Shown one piece after another: positions 7,121 through 16,808 of a DNA stretch of 64,000 nucleotides. The notes below the pieces were generated by a model. That model was not told the DNA's origin and searched no databases. It saw only the letters and a list, made by a program, of their open reading frames with translations. Location of the stretch: assembly GCF_014643455.1 (NCBI RefSeq), contig NZ_BMJM01000005.1, positions 62,001-126,000 on the forward strand. The letters run 5' to 3'. The translations under genes were made by a program, and so were the position numbers. The stretch is from Sandarakinorhabdus glacialis. GTDB lineage: Bacteria > Pseudomonadota > Alphaproteobacteria > Sphingomonadales > Sphingomonadaceae. Numbering within the stretch: the stretch's first letter is position 1; every line of letters starts with the position of its first letter.

Positions 7121-8335
7121 TTGCTCGGGCGGACGGTAATATCAGCGGCGGAAACGGCGGGCCCGACACAGGCCTCGGGCAACATCCTGCGCGCCACCAT
7201 CGTCCTCGATTCAGCGACGGCGGCACTGCTCGATTCCAGTCGGCTCGGCCTGACCGATATCGACGTCCGCGTTCATACCGGCACCCTAGCTACCTTCGCC
7301 GCCAACGGCCCGCTGGTCCGTTCGACTGATGTCCTCGTCGCCCAGATCGACCCTGAAAATCCTCGCGATTTCGAGGAATTCGAACGCTTCGTCCGCGAGC
7401 ACAAGGACCGCCTGCCGGTCGTCGCCGCGGTTCGCGACCTGTCGGTGCCGATGACCCGCCGCGTGCTGCGCTCAGCCGCGGTCGACGTCCTCGCCATTCC
7501 GTTTTCGCTCGACGAACTCCACCAGGTTATCGAAACCGCCCGCCACCACATCGTCGTCAGTCGCCCGCAAGTGCGTGGCCGCAGCGGCCGCGTCGTCTCC
7601 TTCCTCGGCGCCCTCGGCGGCGTCGGCACCACCGCCATCGCGTGCCAGGCCGGCATGATCTGGTCCGAAAAACAGAGCGTCTGCCTGATCGATCTCGACC
7701 TGCAGTTCGGCAACGCGGCGCTCTATCTCAACCTCAAGCCGCAACTCAGTCTCGCCGAGCTAATTGATGCCGACGACCGTCTCGACGAGGAGTTCCTTCG
7801 CTCGATCGGCGAAAAGCACGCCTCCGGCCTCACCGTCATCGCCAGCCCGCCCGATGTCATGCCGCTCGATGCCGTTAACCCCGAATTCGTCGACCGGCTG
7901 CTCGATCTGGCGGTCCAATGCTTCGATATCGTTCTTGTCGACCTGCCGGGGGCCTGGATCGGCTGGTCGCTCAGCGCGCTGCAGAAATCGGATGCGATCT
8001 GTCTTATCACCGGGCTCTCGGTTCCCGGCGTCCACCAGGCGCGGCGGCAGCTCGAGGTGCTCGATGCCAATGGCCTCGGCGAGCGCGTCCGCATCGTCCT
8101 CAACCGTGTCGTCAATCCGATGTTCGGCCGCGCCGACCTCACGGAAACGGAAACCGTCTTGCGCCGCAAGGTCAATTTCCCCATCGCCAATGATTATCCA
8201 ACGGTCAGCGCGGCGATCGACGAAGGCCGGACGCTCGGCTCGATCAAGATGAAGTCGCGCATCGAAAAGGATGTCCGCGCCATGGTCGCCAATCTCAACG
8301 TCTCGATGAACGCCGAAGTGGCGGCTCCGCAATGA
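7121..8335 (+). CDS. cpaE: Pilus localisation ATPase-like protein CpaE/TadZ
   Basis: This 404-residue protein has an N-terminal receiver-like domain (about residues 20-145) fused to a ParA/MinD-like domain. TadZ/CpaE proteins place the Tad machinery at the cell pole. The P-loop region reads GALGGVGTT (163-171): the usual signature lysine is replaced by Leu165 and the second lysine by Thr, so classical ATP hydrolysis is doubtful. Walker B-like CLIDLDLQFG follows. The start is a TTG at 7121 with AAGGGGA eight bases upstream; no in-frame ATG lies near. The stop overlaps the cpaF start as ATGA. Confidence 0.9.
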   Translation: MLGRTVISAAETAGPTQASGNILRATIVLDSATAALLDSSRLGLTDIDVRVHTGTLATFAANGPLVRSTDVLVAQIDPENPRDFEEFERFVREHKDRLPVVAAVRDLSVPMTRRVLRSAAVDVLAIPFSLDELHQVIETARHHIVVSRPQVRGRSGRVVSFLGALGGVGTTAIACQAGMIWSEKQSVCLIDLDLQFGNAALYLNLKPQLSLAELIDADDRLDEEFLRSIGEKHASGLTVIASPPDVMPLDAVNPEFVDRLLDLAVQCFDIVLVDLPGAWIGWSLSALQKSDAICLITGLSVPGVHQARRQLEVLDANGLGERVRIVLNRVVNPMFGRADLTETETVLRRKVNFPIANDYPTVSAAIDEGRTLGSIKMKSRIEKDVRAMVANLNVSMNAEVAAPQ

Positions 8336-9762
8336 TCTGGCCAACCCGCAAGTCCGGTGGCACCGCGACGCTGCCCCAGCCGACATCGACACCAGCGCCG
8401 ACATCGACACAAACGCCGGCGCCGGCTGCCGAACCGGCGCCCGTGAAGGTTGCAGCGTCGGCGTTGCCCGACACCAAGAAGCTTAATCAATACACCGACC
8501 TCAAGGTCGCGATGCACCAAAAGCTGATCGAGCGCATCAATTTGTCGGCCTTGGAAACCATGACCCGCGAGCAGGTCGGCCGCGACATCGGCGACATCGT
8601 CTCGGAGATGCTCAAGGAGATTAACCACGCGCTCAACCTGACCGAGCGTCGGCAGCTGGTCGAAGACATTCTCGACGAGCTTCTTGGCTTGGGGCCACTC
8701 GAGCCGCTGCTCAAGGATCCGACGATCTCCGATATCATGGTCAATTCGGCGAGCATGGTCTTCATCGAGCGCAACGGCCGTATCGAGCAGGTCGGCACGC
8801 GCTTCGCCAACGATGCCCATCTGCTGCGCATCATCGGCAAGATCGTCAGCAACGTCGGCCGCCGTGTCGATGAAAGCTCTCCCATGGTCGATGCCCGGCT
8901 TCCGGACGGCAGCCGCGTCAACGCCATCATCCCGCCGCTGGCGCTCGACGGCCCGTGCATCTCGATCCGGAAATTCTCCAAGACTCCGATCGATCTCGAC
9001 AAGCTGGTCGGCTACGGCTCGATGCCCGCCGAAACCGCGCAGGTCCTGCGCGGCATCGTCGCCAGCCGCCGCAACGTGCTCATCGCCGGCGGTACCGGAT
9101 CGGGCAAGACGACGATGCTCAACGCCATGTCGGCATCGATCGAGGAGCATGAACGCGTCGTCACCATCGAGGATTCGGCCGAGCTTCAGCTGCAGCAAGC
9201 GCATGTCGTCCGCCTCGAAACCCGCCCGGCCAACGTCGAGGGCCGCGGCGAAGTCAACCAGCGCGATCTCGTCAAGAATGCCCTGCGTATGCGCCCGGAT
9301 CGCATCATCCTTGGCGAAATCCGTTCGGGCGAAGCCTTCGACATGCTCCAGGCAATGAACACTGGCCATGACGGCTCGATGACGACCGTCCACGCCAATA
9401 CGCCGCGCGATGCGCTTAGCCGCGTCGAGCAGATGATCGGCATGTCGGGCATCGACATCTCGCCCAAGTCGGCGCGCGCCCAGATCGCCTCGGCCATCCA
9501 TGTCGTGCTCCAGCTCGAACGGCTCAGCGATGGTAGCCGCCGGCTGACCTCGGTCGCCGAAGTGACCGGCATGGAGGGCGAGGTCGTCCTGATGCAGGAA
9601 ATCTTCAAGTTCGTCCGCGAAGGTGTCGACGAGAACGGCAAGGTCCTCGGCGAAATGCGCGCCATGGGCGTGCGACCGAAATTCATGGAAATCCTCAACG
9701 CGCGCGGCATCCATCTCCCTGCCAGCCTGTTCGATCCGTATCGGAAGAACACCGGCGGATGA
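8332..9762 (+). CDS. cpaF: Tad secretion ATPase CpaF/TadA
   Basis: This 476-residue GSPII/E-type ATPase drives Flp pilus extension and probably retraction. Walker A is GGTGSGKT (253-260), followed by an Asp box and a Walker B-like region (LRMRPDRIILGEIRSGE) and the His box TGHDGSMTTVHA. The N-terminal 60 residues are rich in Thr/Pro and probably flexible. It overlaps cpaE and tadB by ATGA junctions, so cpaE-cpaF-tadB are translationally coupled. All catalytic motifs appear intact. Confidence 0.95.
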   Translation: MIWPTRKSGGTATLPQPTSTPAPTSTQTPAPAAEPAPVKVAASALPDTKKLNQYTDLKVAMHQKLIERINLSALETMTREQVGRDIGDIVSEMLKEINHALNLTERRQLVEDILDELLGLGPLEPLLKDPTISDIMVNSASMVFIERNGRIEQVGTRFANDAHLLRIIGKIVSNVGRRVDESSPMVDARLPDGSRVNAIIPPLALDGPCISIRKFSKTPIDLDKLVGYGSMPAETAQVLRGIVASRRNVLIAGGTGSGKTTMLNAMSASIEEHERVVTIEDSAELQLQQAHVVRLETRPANVEGRGEVNQRDLVKNALRMRPDRIILGEIRSGEAFDMLQAMNTGHDGSMTTVHANTPRDALSRVEQMIGMSGIDISPKSARAQIASAIHVVLQLERLSDGSRRLTSVAEVTGMEGEVVLMQEIFKFVREGVDENGKVLGEMRAMGVRPKFMEILNARGIHLPASLFDPYRKNTGG

Positions 9763-10754
9763 GCGCCTATTTCGATCCCCAGCTGATCTTCCTGTGCATC
9801 GTCTTCCTGGCGACCGTGCTGATGATCGAGGGCGCCTTCATCTACTGGCGCGACGTGCGCGGCCCGCAGGCGCGAGTCAGCAAGCGCATGCAATTGATCG
9901 CTTCGGGTGCCACGAATGCCGAGATCATGGCGTCACTCCGCCGCGAAACGTCGAACGCATCCAAGTCAGTGTTGCCCGCGGCCATTGCCTTCCTCGAGAC
10001 CCGGCTGACCCAGGCCGGCATGCGCATCAAGGCCGGCCGCGTGCTGACGCTGATGATGACGGTAACCATCGTCGTCGGCGTCATGTTCCCGATCATGGGC
10101 GGCATCACCGGGCAAATCCGCAGCTTCACCGGCTATATGCTCATCGTCGCCTTTGCCGGCATCATCGGCATCGTTTTTCCCATGATGTTCATCAATGCCC
10201 GTGCCACCAAGCGGATCAAGCTGTTCGAAGCCCAATTTCCAATCGCCCTCGACGTCTTCGTTCGTGGCCTGCGCGCCGGTTATCCGGTCAGCAGCGCGCT
10301 CGAACTCCTGGTCAACGAGGCCCACGACCCGATTGCATCGGAATTCGGGCTCGTCGTTGCCGAGATGAATTATGGCTATAATCTGCGTGACGCCCTCGCC
10401 AATCTGGCACAGCGTGTACAGACGCAGGACATCCAGATGTTCGTCGTCTCGGTCGCCATCCAGTCGGAAACCGGCGGCAGTCTCGCCGAAATCCTCGAGG
10501 GTCTGTCCAAGGTCATCCGCGATCGCGCAGGCATGGTCCTGAAGGTTCGTGCGCTGGCCAGCGAAGGCAAGATGACCGGCACCATGCTCAGCGTGCTGCC
10601 GCTGCTGGCGTTCGTCGGCAACTTCGTGCTGACCCCCAGCTTCTACCTCAGCGTCGTCGACGACCCTTGGTTTCTGCCGCTCGTGGTCGGCACGATGACG
10701 CTTTACGGCACAGGCATCCTGATCATGCGCAAGATCATCGCGATCAAGGTCTAG
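9759..10754 (+). CDS. tadB: Tad inner-membrane platform protein TadB
   Basis: This 331-residue polytopic protein has an N-terminal membrane helix, a helix pair around residues 85-135, a T2SSF domain (GLRAGYPVSSALELL and SETGGSLAEILEGLS) and a C-terminal helix pair. TadB and TadC form the inner-membrane platform that couples CpaF to pilin extraction. It overlaps cpaF by four bases, and tadC begins six bases after its stop. Confidence 0.93.
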   Translation: MSAYFDPQLIFLCIVFLATVLMIEGAFIYWRDVRGPQARVSKRMQLIASGATNAEIMASLRRETSNASKSVLPAAIAFLETRLTQAGMRIKAGRVLTLMMTVTIVVGVMFPIMGGITGQIRSFTGYMLIVAFAGIIGIVFPMMFINARATKRIKLFEAQFPIALDVFVRGLRAGYPVSSALELLVNEAHDPIASEFGLVVAEMNYGYNLRDALANLAQRVQTQDIQMFVVSVAIQSETGGSLAEILEGLSKVIRDRAGMVLKVRALASEGKMTGTMLSVLPLLAFVGNFVLTPSFYLSVVDDPWFLPLVVGTMTLYGTGILIMRKIIAIKV

Positions 10755-10760
10755 GGCACC

Positions 10761-11738
10761 ATGACCGATTCCGCCCTCAACATGGTCGTCATGGTGATCG
10801 TCTTCGCAGCGGTGGCGCTCGCGGTCATGGCGATCGCGCCGATATTCAGTCGCCGCATGGACCTCGGCACCCGGCTGTCGACGTCGGCACCGGTCAAGGT
10901 CAAGGGCGGCAACACCGGCGAGCCCGGCCTGCGCACCGACCAGACCGGATCGCTCTGGGCGCGGCTGATCCATGAAGTCGAACGCCGCGGCCTGTCCCTC
11001 ACCGATACCCAGGGCGACGTCCTCACCGAAAAACTCATGCTCGCCGGCTATGACCAGCCATGGGCGGCGCGCGCTTTCGTCCTGGCGCGCACGTCCCTCA
11101 CGATCATCCTGCCGCTTCTGGCGTTGATCGTGATGACGATCCTGAGCTGGTGGCCGACCCCGGCCAAGCTCTACGCCGTCGTCGGCGGATCGGCCGTGCT
11201 CGGGCTCTATCTGCCAAACCTAATCGTCAATTCGCGCGCCGATCGCCGCCGCGCCGAAATTCTCAACGGCTTCCCCGATACGCTCGACTTGATGCTGGTC
11301 TGCGTCGAAGCCGGGCTTGGCATCGATGCAGCGTTCAGCCGGGTCGGCACCGAGATCGTCCAGTCGCACCCGCTGCTGGCCCGCCTGTTCGCCACCGTGT
11401 CGCTCGAGTTGCGCGCCGGCCGCTCACGCGAAATGGCGCTGCGCACGCTGGCCCGCCGCACCGCCATCCCCGAAATCCGCGCCTTCACGACGCTGATCAT
11501 CCAGTCCGACAAGCTCGGCGCCAGCATCGGCACGGCGCTGAAGATCTATGCAGCCGAAATGCGCGAGGCCCGCAAGATGCGCGCCGAGGAAAAGGCCCAT
11601 CGTATCCCGGTGCTGCTCTCGGTGCCGCTTGTCGGCTTCCTGCTCCCGTGCATCCTGATGGTGATGCTCATCCCGCCCCTTATCAACATGAAAAACGTCT
11701 CACGATCCGGCGCAGCGGAGACTCGCAGTGGCAAGTAA
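10761..11738 (+). CDS. tadC: Tad inner-membrane platform protein TadC
   Basis: This 325-residue partner of TadB has an N-terminal helix, a helix pair around residues 110-155, a T2SSF domain (DTLDLMLVCVEAGLGIDAAF) and a hydrophobic C-terminal segment (VPLVGFLLPCILMVMLIPPL). It starts six bases after tadB, and its last 11 bases overlap the start of the TPR gene downstream. It is a standard-length TadC with nothing unusual. Confidence 0.93.
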   Translation: MTDSALNMVVMVIVFAAVALAVMAIAPIFSRRMDLGTRLSTSAPVKVKGGNTGEPGLRTDQTGSLWARLIHEVERRGLSLTDTQGDVLTEKLMLAGYDQPWAARAFVLARTSLTIILPLLALIVMTILSWWPTPAKLYAVVGGSAVLGLYLPNLIVNSRADRRRAEILNGFPDTLDLMLVCVEAGLGIDAAFSRVGTEIVQSHPLLARLFATVSLELRAGRSREMALRTLARRTAIPEIRAFTTLIIQSDKLGASIGTALKIYAAEMREARKMRAEEKAHRIPVLLSVPLVGFLLPCILMVMLIPPLINMKNVSRSGAAETRSGK

Positions 11739-12984
11739 CAATGTTCGCTCGACTGTCGCCAGCGCCGCATTGAAGGGCGCCGCCGTCGGTATCGCGCTCA
11801 TCGAGGCAGCGTCGCTCCAGGCGCGCCCCGCGGTTCCCGAGAATGTCCGCACCAACGCGCTGAACACGCCAGTGCCGACGGGCGACGCTTACCAAACGGG
11901 GCGCGGCCTGCTCAGCGTCGGCGACGTTACCAGCGCCATGGCCGCCTTCCGACAGGCGCTTGTCGATACCCCGCAATCGATCGACGTGCTCAATGCCCTC
12001 GGCGTCTGCTATGATCGTCTTGGCCGCTATGATCTCAGCCGCACCTACTACGACACTGCGCTGGCGATCGAACCGAACGCGCCGCTGGTCCTCAACAACC
12101 TCGGCTATTCGCTGTATCTGCAGGGACAATATCAGGCCGCAATCCCGGTCCTCCAGTCGGGCACCAATTCGCCCGACCCTGCCATCGCCGCCGCCAGCCG
12201 CCGCGTTCTTGCGCTCGTCGCCGCCCGGATGCGTGACAGCGCCGCCCGCGCGAGCCATCTCGAAGCCCTCGCCGACATCGGTGCCGCAACCGACCCCGGC
12301 ACACCCGGGACTCGCAGCGCCCGCATCGAAACCGCCGCCAACGGCGAACAGCGGCTGGTCATCGGCGGCCCGGCCCCCGATCGTCGCCTCGTTGCCAGCC
12401 TCGGCGATGACGCCGCCCTCGTTATCGTCGCCAAGCCCTGGACGGCTCGCGACGACCGCGCGCTGGCCGACCACCAAGCCGCCGAAGACCGTGCCGACGC
12501 CGCTGCCGGCGCCCAGGATCTCGCGGCGCTCGCAGCCCCCGCAGCCCCGGTCCTCGCCAGCCTGTCGCTTGAAAGCGCTGCAGCCCAACCGGCGGCCGGC
12601 CGCGTCGTCGTGGCGCCTCGCGCCAGTCTCCTCGCCCGGGCCGAAGCCGGTCTGGCACCCGCCGCGCGCATCCCGGCAAAAACGCGTGAACGCGCTGCCT
12701 CGGCGCAGGTAGGCGGTCATGCCGAAGCACTCGCCGCTGCCGACACCGTCGACATCCCCGCCTGGCTGCTGTCCTCGCGCCGCATCGCCAAGGCGGCCAT
12801 CACTGCCGGGACCGTTTCCGGGCAAGACCCGGTCAACGTGGTAGGCGCCTTTGACAGCGACGATAACTTTCTCAACGCCTTCGCTGCCCGTATGCGCAGC
12901 GCTGTCATCACGGACGACTCCGCACAGAAAGACGCCGCTCTCGCCCGCCTCCATGCCCTCGTCGCGCGCGTCCGATCGGCATGA
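11728..12984 (+). CDS. tadD: TadD-like tetratricopeptide protein with long C-terminal extension
   Basis: This 418-residue protein has a weak signal-like N-terminus. TPR repeats occupy about residues 55-150 (for example DVLNALGVCYDRLGRYDLSR, then NNLGYSLYLQGQYQAAIPVL). A C-terminal half of some 260 residues is rich in Ala, Arg and Asp with no recognised domain. TadD proteins are lipoprotein or periplasmic TPR factors needed for secretin or pilus assembly. The start is a GTG at 11728 with GGAG upstream, overlapping tadC by 11 bases. No lipobox is seen. Confidence 0.75.
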   Translation: MASNNVRSTVASAALKGAAVGIALIEAASLQARPAVPENVRTNALNTPVPTGDAYQTGRGLLSVGDVTSAMAAFRQALVDTPQSIDVLNALGVCYDRLGRYDLSRTYYDTALAIEPNAPLVLNNLGYSLYLQGQYQAAIPVLQSGTNSPDPAIAAASRRVLALVAARMRDSAARASHLEALADIGAATDPGTPGTRSARIETAANGEQRLVIGGPAPDRRLVASLGDDAALVIVAKPWTARDDRALADHQAAEDRADAAAGAQDLAALAAPAAPVLASLSLESAAAQPAAGRVVVAPRASLLARAEAGLAPAARIPAKTRERAASAQVGGHAEALAAADTVDIPAWLLSSRRIAKAAITAGTVSGQDPVNVVGAFDSDDNFLNAFAARMRSAVITDDSAQKDAALARLHALVARVRSA

Positions 12985-12997
12985 TATTTTGCCCCGC

Positions 12998-13954
12998 ATG
13001 ACACCGCGCCCCGGGGCCGCTTCCCGCGGCGCCCTGCGCTTCTGCCGCGCTGCGCTTCTCATCACATTCCTGGCCGCGCCGCTCACCGCGCAAGCGCCGC
13101 CTGCCGGGCAAATGGCCGCGCCAGCCACAGCAACCACCGCCCCTCCCGCCATCCTCGCGCTCGTCGACAATGCGATCCGCGAAGGACGCTTCGACGCCGC
13201 CGGCACGCTCATCGCGCGCAGCCGCATCGATGGCGACAGCCCGCAATTGCAACTCCGCACCGCCGAGCTGTTTCTCGCCACCGGCGACCTCGCCGCCGCT
13301 GCCATTGCCTTCGGCGACTTGCTGTCCCTGCCCGGTGTTGCCGCCGCGGCGGGACAGGGTCTCGGCCTCGTCCGGCTGCGCCAGTTCGACCTGCCCGCCG
13401 CCATCACCGCCCTCGATGCCGCCCTCGCCCTCGATCCCGATCTGGCCCGCGCCTGGACCGCGCGCGGTGTCGCCGCCGATCGCGGGCGCGACTGGCCCGC
13501 CGCCGACGCCGCCTACGCCCGCGCCGTCGCTCTCGATCCGGGCTCGGCAACCATCCTCACCAACCGCGGTTATTCGCTGATGCTGCGCGAGCGTTTCGCC
13601 GATGCCGAGGTCGACCTGGCCCGTGCCGTCGCCCTCGATCCGGCGCTCAAGACCGCTGCCACCAATCTCCGCTTCGCGCGCGCCATGCAGGGCCGCTACC
13701 GCGACGCCTTCCTCGGCTCGACCCGGGGCGGCCTGGCAGCCGATCTGAACACCGTCGGTTTCGCCGCCATGGCCCGCCAGGATTATGCGACCGCCGAAAC
13801 CTATTTCAATCGCGCCCTGGCGCTCAACAGCCGCTTCGACCGCACCGCCTGGGCCAATCTGGAATATCTGAAGTCGCAAACCGCCCCCAGAACGGGCGTA
13901 TTGCCAGCCGCCGAGTCCGGTGAAAGCAACCGCCGCATGCAGGTTGCTCGCTGA
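12998..13954 (+). CDS. Periplasmic TPR protein of the tad locus
   Basis: This 318-residue protein has a signal peptide (ALRFCRAALLITFLAAPLTAQ) and several tetratricopeptide repeats (AITALDAALALDPDLARAW, YARAVALDPGSATILTNRGY and others). ATG at 12998 was chosen because it leads into the signal peptide; the longer in-frame start at 12851 lies inside the preceding gene. Position and fold suggest a second TadD-type assembly factor. The stop is followed one base later by the cpaA start. Confidence 0.75.
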   Translation: MTPRPGAASRGALRFCRAALLITFLAAPLTAQAPPAGQMAAPATATTAPPAILALVDNAIREGRFDAAGTLIARSRIDGDSPQLQLRTAELFLATGDLAAAAIAFGDLLSLPGVAAAAGQGLGLVRLRQFDLPAAITALDAALALDPDLARAWTARGVAADRGRDWPAADAAYARAVALDPGSATILTNRGYSLMLRERFADAEVDLARAVALDPALKTAATNLRFARAMQGRYRDAFLGSTRGGLAADLNTVGFAAMARQDYATAETYFNRALALNSRFDRTAWANLEYLKSQTAPRTGVLPAAESGESNRRMQVAR

Positions 13955-13955
13955 G

Positions 13956-14474
13956 ATGACTCCCGCCGAAGTCATCACCATCACCGCCGCCGTCATCGCG
14001 CTCGGCTGTGTCCTTGCCGCCGCCATCGCCGACATCCGCCGCTTCGAAATCCCCGATGGCCTGTCGATCGCCCTCGTCGCCACCGCAATCGTCTACGGTC
14101 TTGCCACCCCCGGCTTTGTCTGGTGGTCGCACATTGCGGCACCGCTCGGCTTCTTCGCCTTGGGGCTGTTCGTCTTCAGCCGCGGCTGGATGGGCGGCGG
14201 CGATATCAAGCTGATGACCGGCATCGCCGCCTGGACCGGCCTTGAGGGCCTGCTCGCGCAATTCGTCGCCACCGCGCTCGCCGGCGGCATCCTTGCCCTT
14301 GCTCTCATCGTCGCGCGCCGGGTCCTCGCCAGCCCCGCCCTCGCCAGCCGCGCCTTTGCCAGCCGCCGGGCCGGCATGCCCCGCGTCTTCCAGTCCGACG
14401 CGCCGCTGCCTTATGCCATCGCCATCGCTGCCGGCACCTTCTGGTGGGCAGCCAAAGCCTGGCCCATCGCCTAG
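13956..14474 (+). CDS. cpaA: Type IV prepilin peptidase CpaA/TadV
   Basis: This 172-residue A24-family inner-membrane aspartic protease cuts and matures the Flp pilins and TadE. Both catalytic aspartates are visible: Asp26 in AIADIRR and Asp83 in the GGGDIKL motif. It has four to five membrane segments and no N-methylation domain, as usual for the short TadV/CpaA type. ATG 13956 follows the previous stop by one base. It lies at the 3' end of the locus rather than next to the pilin gene as in Caulobacter. Its stop codon overlaps the stop of the converging gene at a CTAG. Confidence 0.93.
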   Translation: MTPAEVITITAAVIALGCVLAAAIADIRRFEIPDGLSIALVATAIVYGLATPGFVWWSHIAAPLGFFALGLFVFSRGWMGGGDIKLMTGIAAWTGLEGLLAQFVATALAGGILALALIVARRVLASPALASRAFASRRAGMPRVFQSDAPLPYAIAIAAGTFWWAAKAWPIA

Positions 14475-16609
14475 TTGGCTCGCTGCGGCGGCAAGCGTTC
14501 GCTCGCATCCGCCAGCGCCACATAGATTTTGCCAAGGTCCGACGACAGCATTGCCGCCGCCATCGTCTCGCCATCCCGGCTGTCGATCAGCCGCTGCACC
14601 AGCCCCTCGAACATCGTGCAGTAATGCGCCGATTCGGTACGAAACGCGTCGTCTTGCCGGAACAACCGGCCGATCTGCCGTGCCCTTTCGCGGTCGAGCT
14701 GCGGCGCCACCGCCCGCGCGAACACCGTCCGGTCGCCGCCCAGGTAAGTGCCCCAATCGGCATCGCTGACCCGTATCGACAGCAGCTCCGCCAGGTCCAC
14801 CACCGAGCTGTTGAGCGCATCCATCACGCGCGCCGACCGCGTCGCGAGCGATTCCCGATCCTTGATGGTGAATTGCATATCGATTTCGCCGACCCGCGTC
14901 TCGACCATCGATACCGTCTCGACCAGCGACAGCATATGCCCCGCCATCCGCGCCGCCGCGGCCTGGCTGGCGCCCGCCGCCCGCGCCGTCGCCGTCTCGA
15001 TCGCGGCAATCTGCGACCGCACCGGTGCGCCGAATGCCGCCTCGGCCTGCGCGCTCGTCGCTGTCTCGAGCGACCCCACCGCCTCCGCGATCACAATTGC
15101 CAGACGCTGCCGCAGCTCCGCCGCCGCCGCTTCGCCGGCACGCGAGATTCGCTCGACTTCGGCGCCGAGTCCGGCCGCGACCTCCCGTGCCGCCGCGGCG
15201 CTGCTCGCCTCGATGCCCGCCAGCACCGTTTGCGCCGCCTCGAAATGCCCCGCCAGCGCATCCGCCAGCCGCTCGACTTCGGCGCGCTCGGCCTGCAGTT
15301 TTGCCGCCGCGCCGTCGACCAGCGCCGATCCCTCGCTCACCGACTCGCCGAGCGCGCCGACCGCCGCCAACATGCCGGCAGCGTCACCCTGAAGATCCGC
15401 CATCGCCGTACTTGTCGCCGCCAACCGCCCGGCCAGCTCGGCCTGCACCCCGGCGACCACCAATGCCAGCGTCCCCGCCTGCGTCTCGAGTCCATCCACC
15501 GCCGCCGCCGAAGCCGCCAGCGGCGCCGCCAATCCGGTGACGCCATCCTGCACGGCCGCCAACTGCGTGCCCAGGTCGCCCAGGGTCGCGCTTCCCGCCG
15601 TCCCCAGCGCCGCCAGCCGCGCCTCGACATCGCCGACATGCGCTGCCAGCGTCTCCTGCAGCCGCGCGCTGCCCGCCTCGTGCGCCTCGTACCGCGCCTG
15701 CAGGCTTTCCGATGTCCGCAACAACAGCTCGAGCCGCTGGTTGAACAGCCGCGCGCCATCGTCGCCGAGTATCGCGAGATAACTGCCGGCGCCGTTCACC
15801 GCGCCCTGCATCGCCGTCAGCTGGTCGGTCACCCGCTCGCGGATGCCATCGACCGCTGCCGTCGTCCGTTCCAGTACCCCGTCGACTGCCGCATCGAGCG
15901 CATAGGCGCGCTTCGACAGCGCCGCCGTATTGCGCGTCGACGCCTCGTCGATCCGCGCCAGCAGCGCCGCCATGTTGGCAATCGCCGTATCGGCCTGGAT
16001 CGCGGCGTCCTGGTTGCGCGCCTGCACTGCCGCCAGCATCGTCTCGACGGCCCGCATCTGCATCGCGCTGTCGCTGCCGACGCTGCGCAGCACCGCGTCG
16101 ACCGTGCCGATCGTGTCCGCCAGCGCCGGCAACCGCGCCGAAAAATCATCGGCGATCGCCTGCGTCACTGCCCCCGCCTGCGTCACCCGCTGCGTCGAGG
16201 CCTCCAGCGCCTCGGCACTCCGCCCCAGTTCGGCCAGCCCCGGCAACGCCCCGCCGGCGCTCGTCGTCAATCGCGCGACGCTGCCCGCGCTATGCGCCAG
16301 GATCGTATCGACTTCGCGCAATTGCGTCTCGAGCGCCGATAACTGCCAGACCGCATCGGCCAGCCGCGTCTCGACCCCGGCCAGTTCCAGCCCGCGTCCG
16401 GCGGCCGGCAACAGCCCCGCCACCAGCAATCCAAGCCCAAACGGCGGCAACACCGCCAGCACCAGCCGCACGAAATCGGCCGTGCCAGGCTGCGGCACTC
16501 GCACCGTAAAATCGAAGATCGCTGCCGCCAGCCACGCCGCCGCCACTCCGAGCAACGCCAGCAGCGGCCAGCGTCGTTCGAATCGAACCGATAATGCCAA
16601 TGACTCCAA
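14471..16609 (-). CDS. Large membrane-anchored coiled-coil protein, function unknown
   Basis: This 712-residue protein is not assigned to a family. Two hydrophobic segments (about residues 15-32 and 45-68) anchor it. The following ~550 residues are Ala-rich heptad-like helices (repeated ETQ, VDGLE, AAVQ, ARLAA patterns). That layout recalls methyl-accepting proteins or myosin-like scaffolds without a recognisable HAMP or signalling hairpin. The last ~120 residues are more globular (YLGGDRTVFARAVAPQLD, LFRQDDAFR). The start is a TTG at 16609 after a GGGGGGCGG stretch. It converges on cpaA with the two stop codons sharing CTAG. Confidence 0.75.
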   Translation of the reverse strand: MESLALSVRFERRWPLLALLGVAAAWLAAAIFDFTVRVPQPGTADFVRLVLAVLPPFGLGLLVAGLLPAAGRGLELAGVETRLADAVWQLSALETQLREVDTILAHSAGSVARLTTSAGGALPGLAELGRSAEALEASTQRVTQAGAVTQAIADDFSARLPALADTIGTVDAVLRSVGSDSAMQMRAVETMLAAVQARNQDAAIQADTAIANMAALLARIDEASTRNTAALSKRAYALDAAVDGVLERTTAAVDGIRERVTDQLTAMQGAVNGAGSYLAILGDDGARLFNQRLELLLRTSESLQARYEAHEAGSARLQETLAAHVGDVEARLAALGTAGSATLGDLGTQLAAVQDGVTGLAAPLAASAAAVDGLETQAGTLALVVAGVQAELAGRLAATSTAMADLQGDAAGMLAAVGALGESVSEGSALVDGAAAKLQAERAEVERLADALAGHFEAAQTVLAGIEASSAAAAREVAAGLGAEVERISRAGEAAAAELRQRLAIVIAEAVGSLETATSAQAEAAFGAPVRSQIAAIETATARAAGASQAAAARMAGHMLSLVETVSMVETRVGEIDMQFTIKDRESLATRSARVMDALNSSVVDLAELLSIRVSDADWGTYLGGDRTVFARAVAPQLDRERARQIGRLFRQDDAFRTESAHYCTMFEGLVQRLIDSRDGETMAAAMLSSDLGKIYVALADASERLPPQRAN

Positions 16610-16808
16610 CGCGCCGCCCCCCGGATGCAGGATGCCCTTCTAGGCCGGATTGCACTGCAACTGAACAGCCGATTTGGCCTTGATGGTGCCGACATTCGTT
16701 TCGTCAGTCATCGTCCCGCTGCGCCATCCGCCGCTCGCCCGATAGTGCAGCGCAGCACGCCTCCAGATCACTCCAACCTGTGGCCATATGGCAACACTTG
16801 TTACGCGC

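Noticed and set aside
14444-16342. 632-codon open frame antisense to the coiled-coil gene
   Set aside because: Arg-rich, low-complexity translation without protein-like features.
16640-16708. 22-codon frame on the minus strand ahead of the coiled-coil gene
   Set aside because: Too short and without a good ribosome-binding site; could be a chance frame or a remnant.
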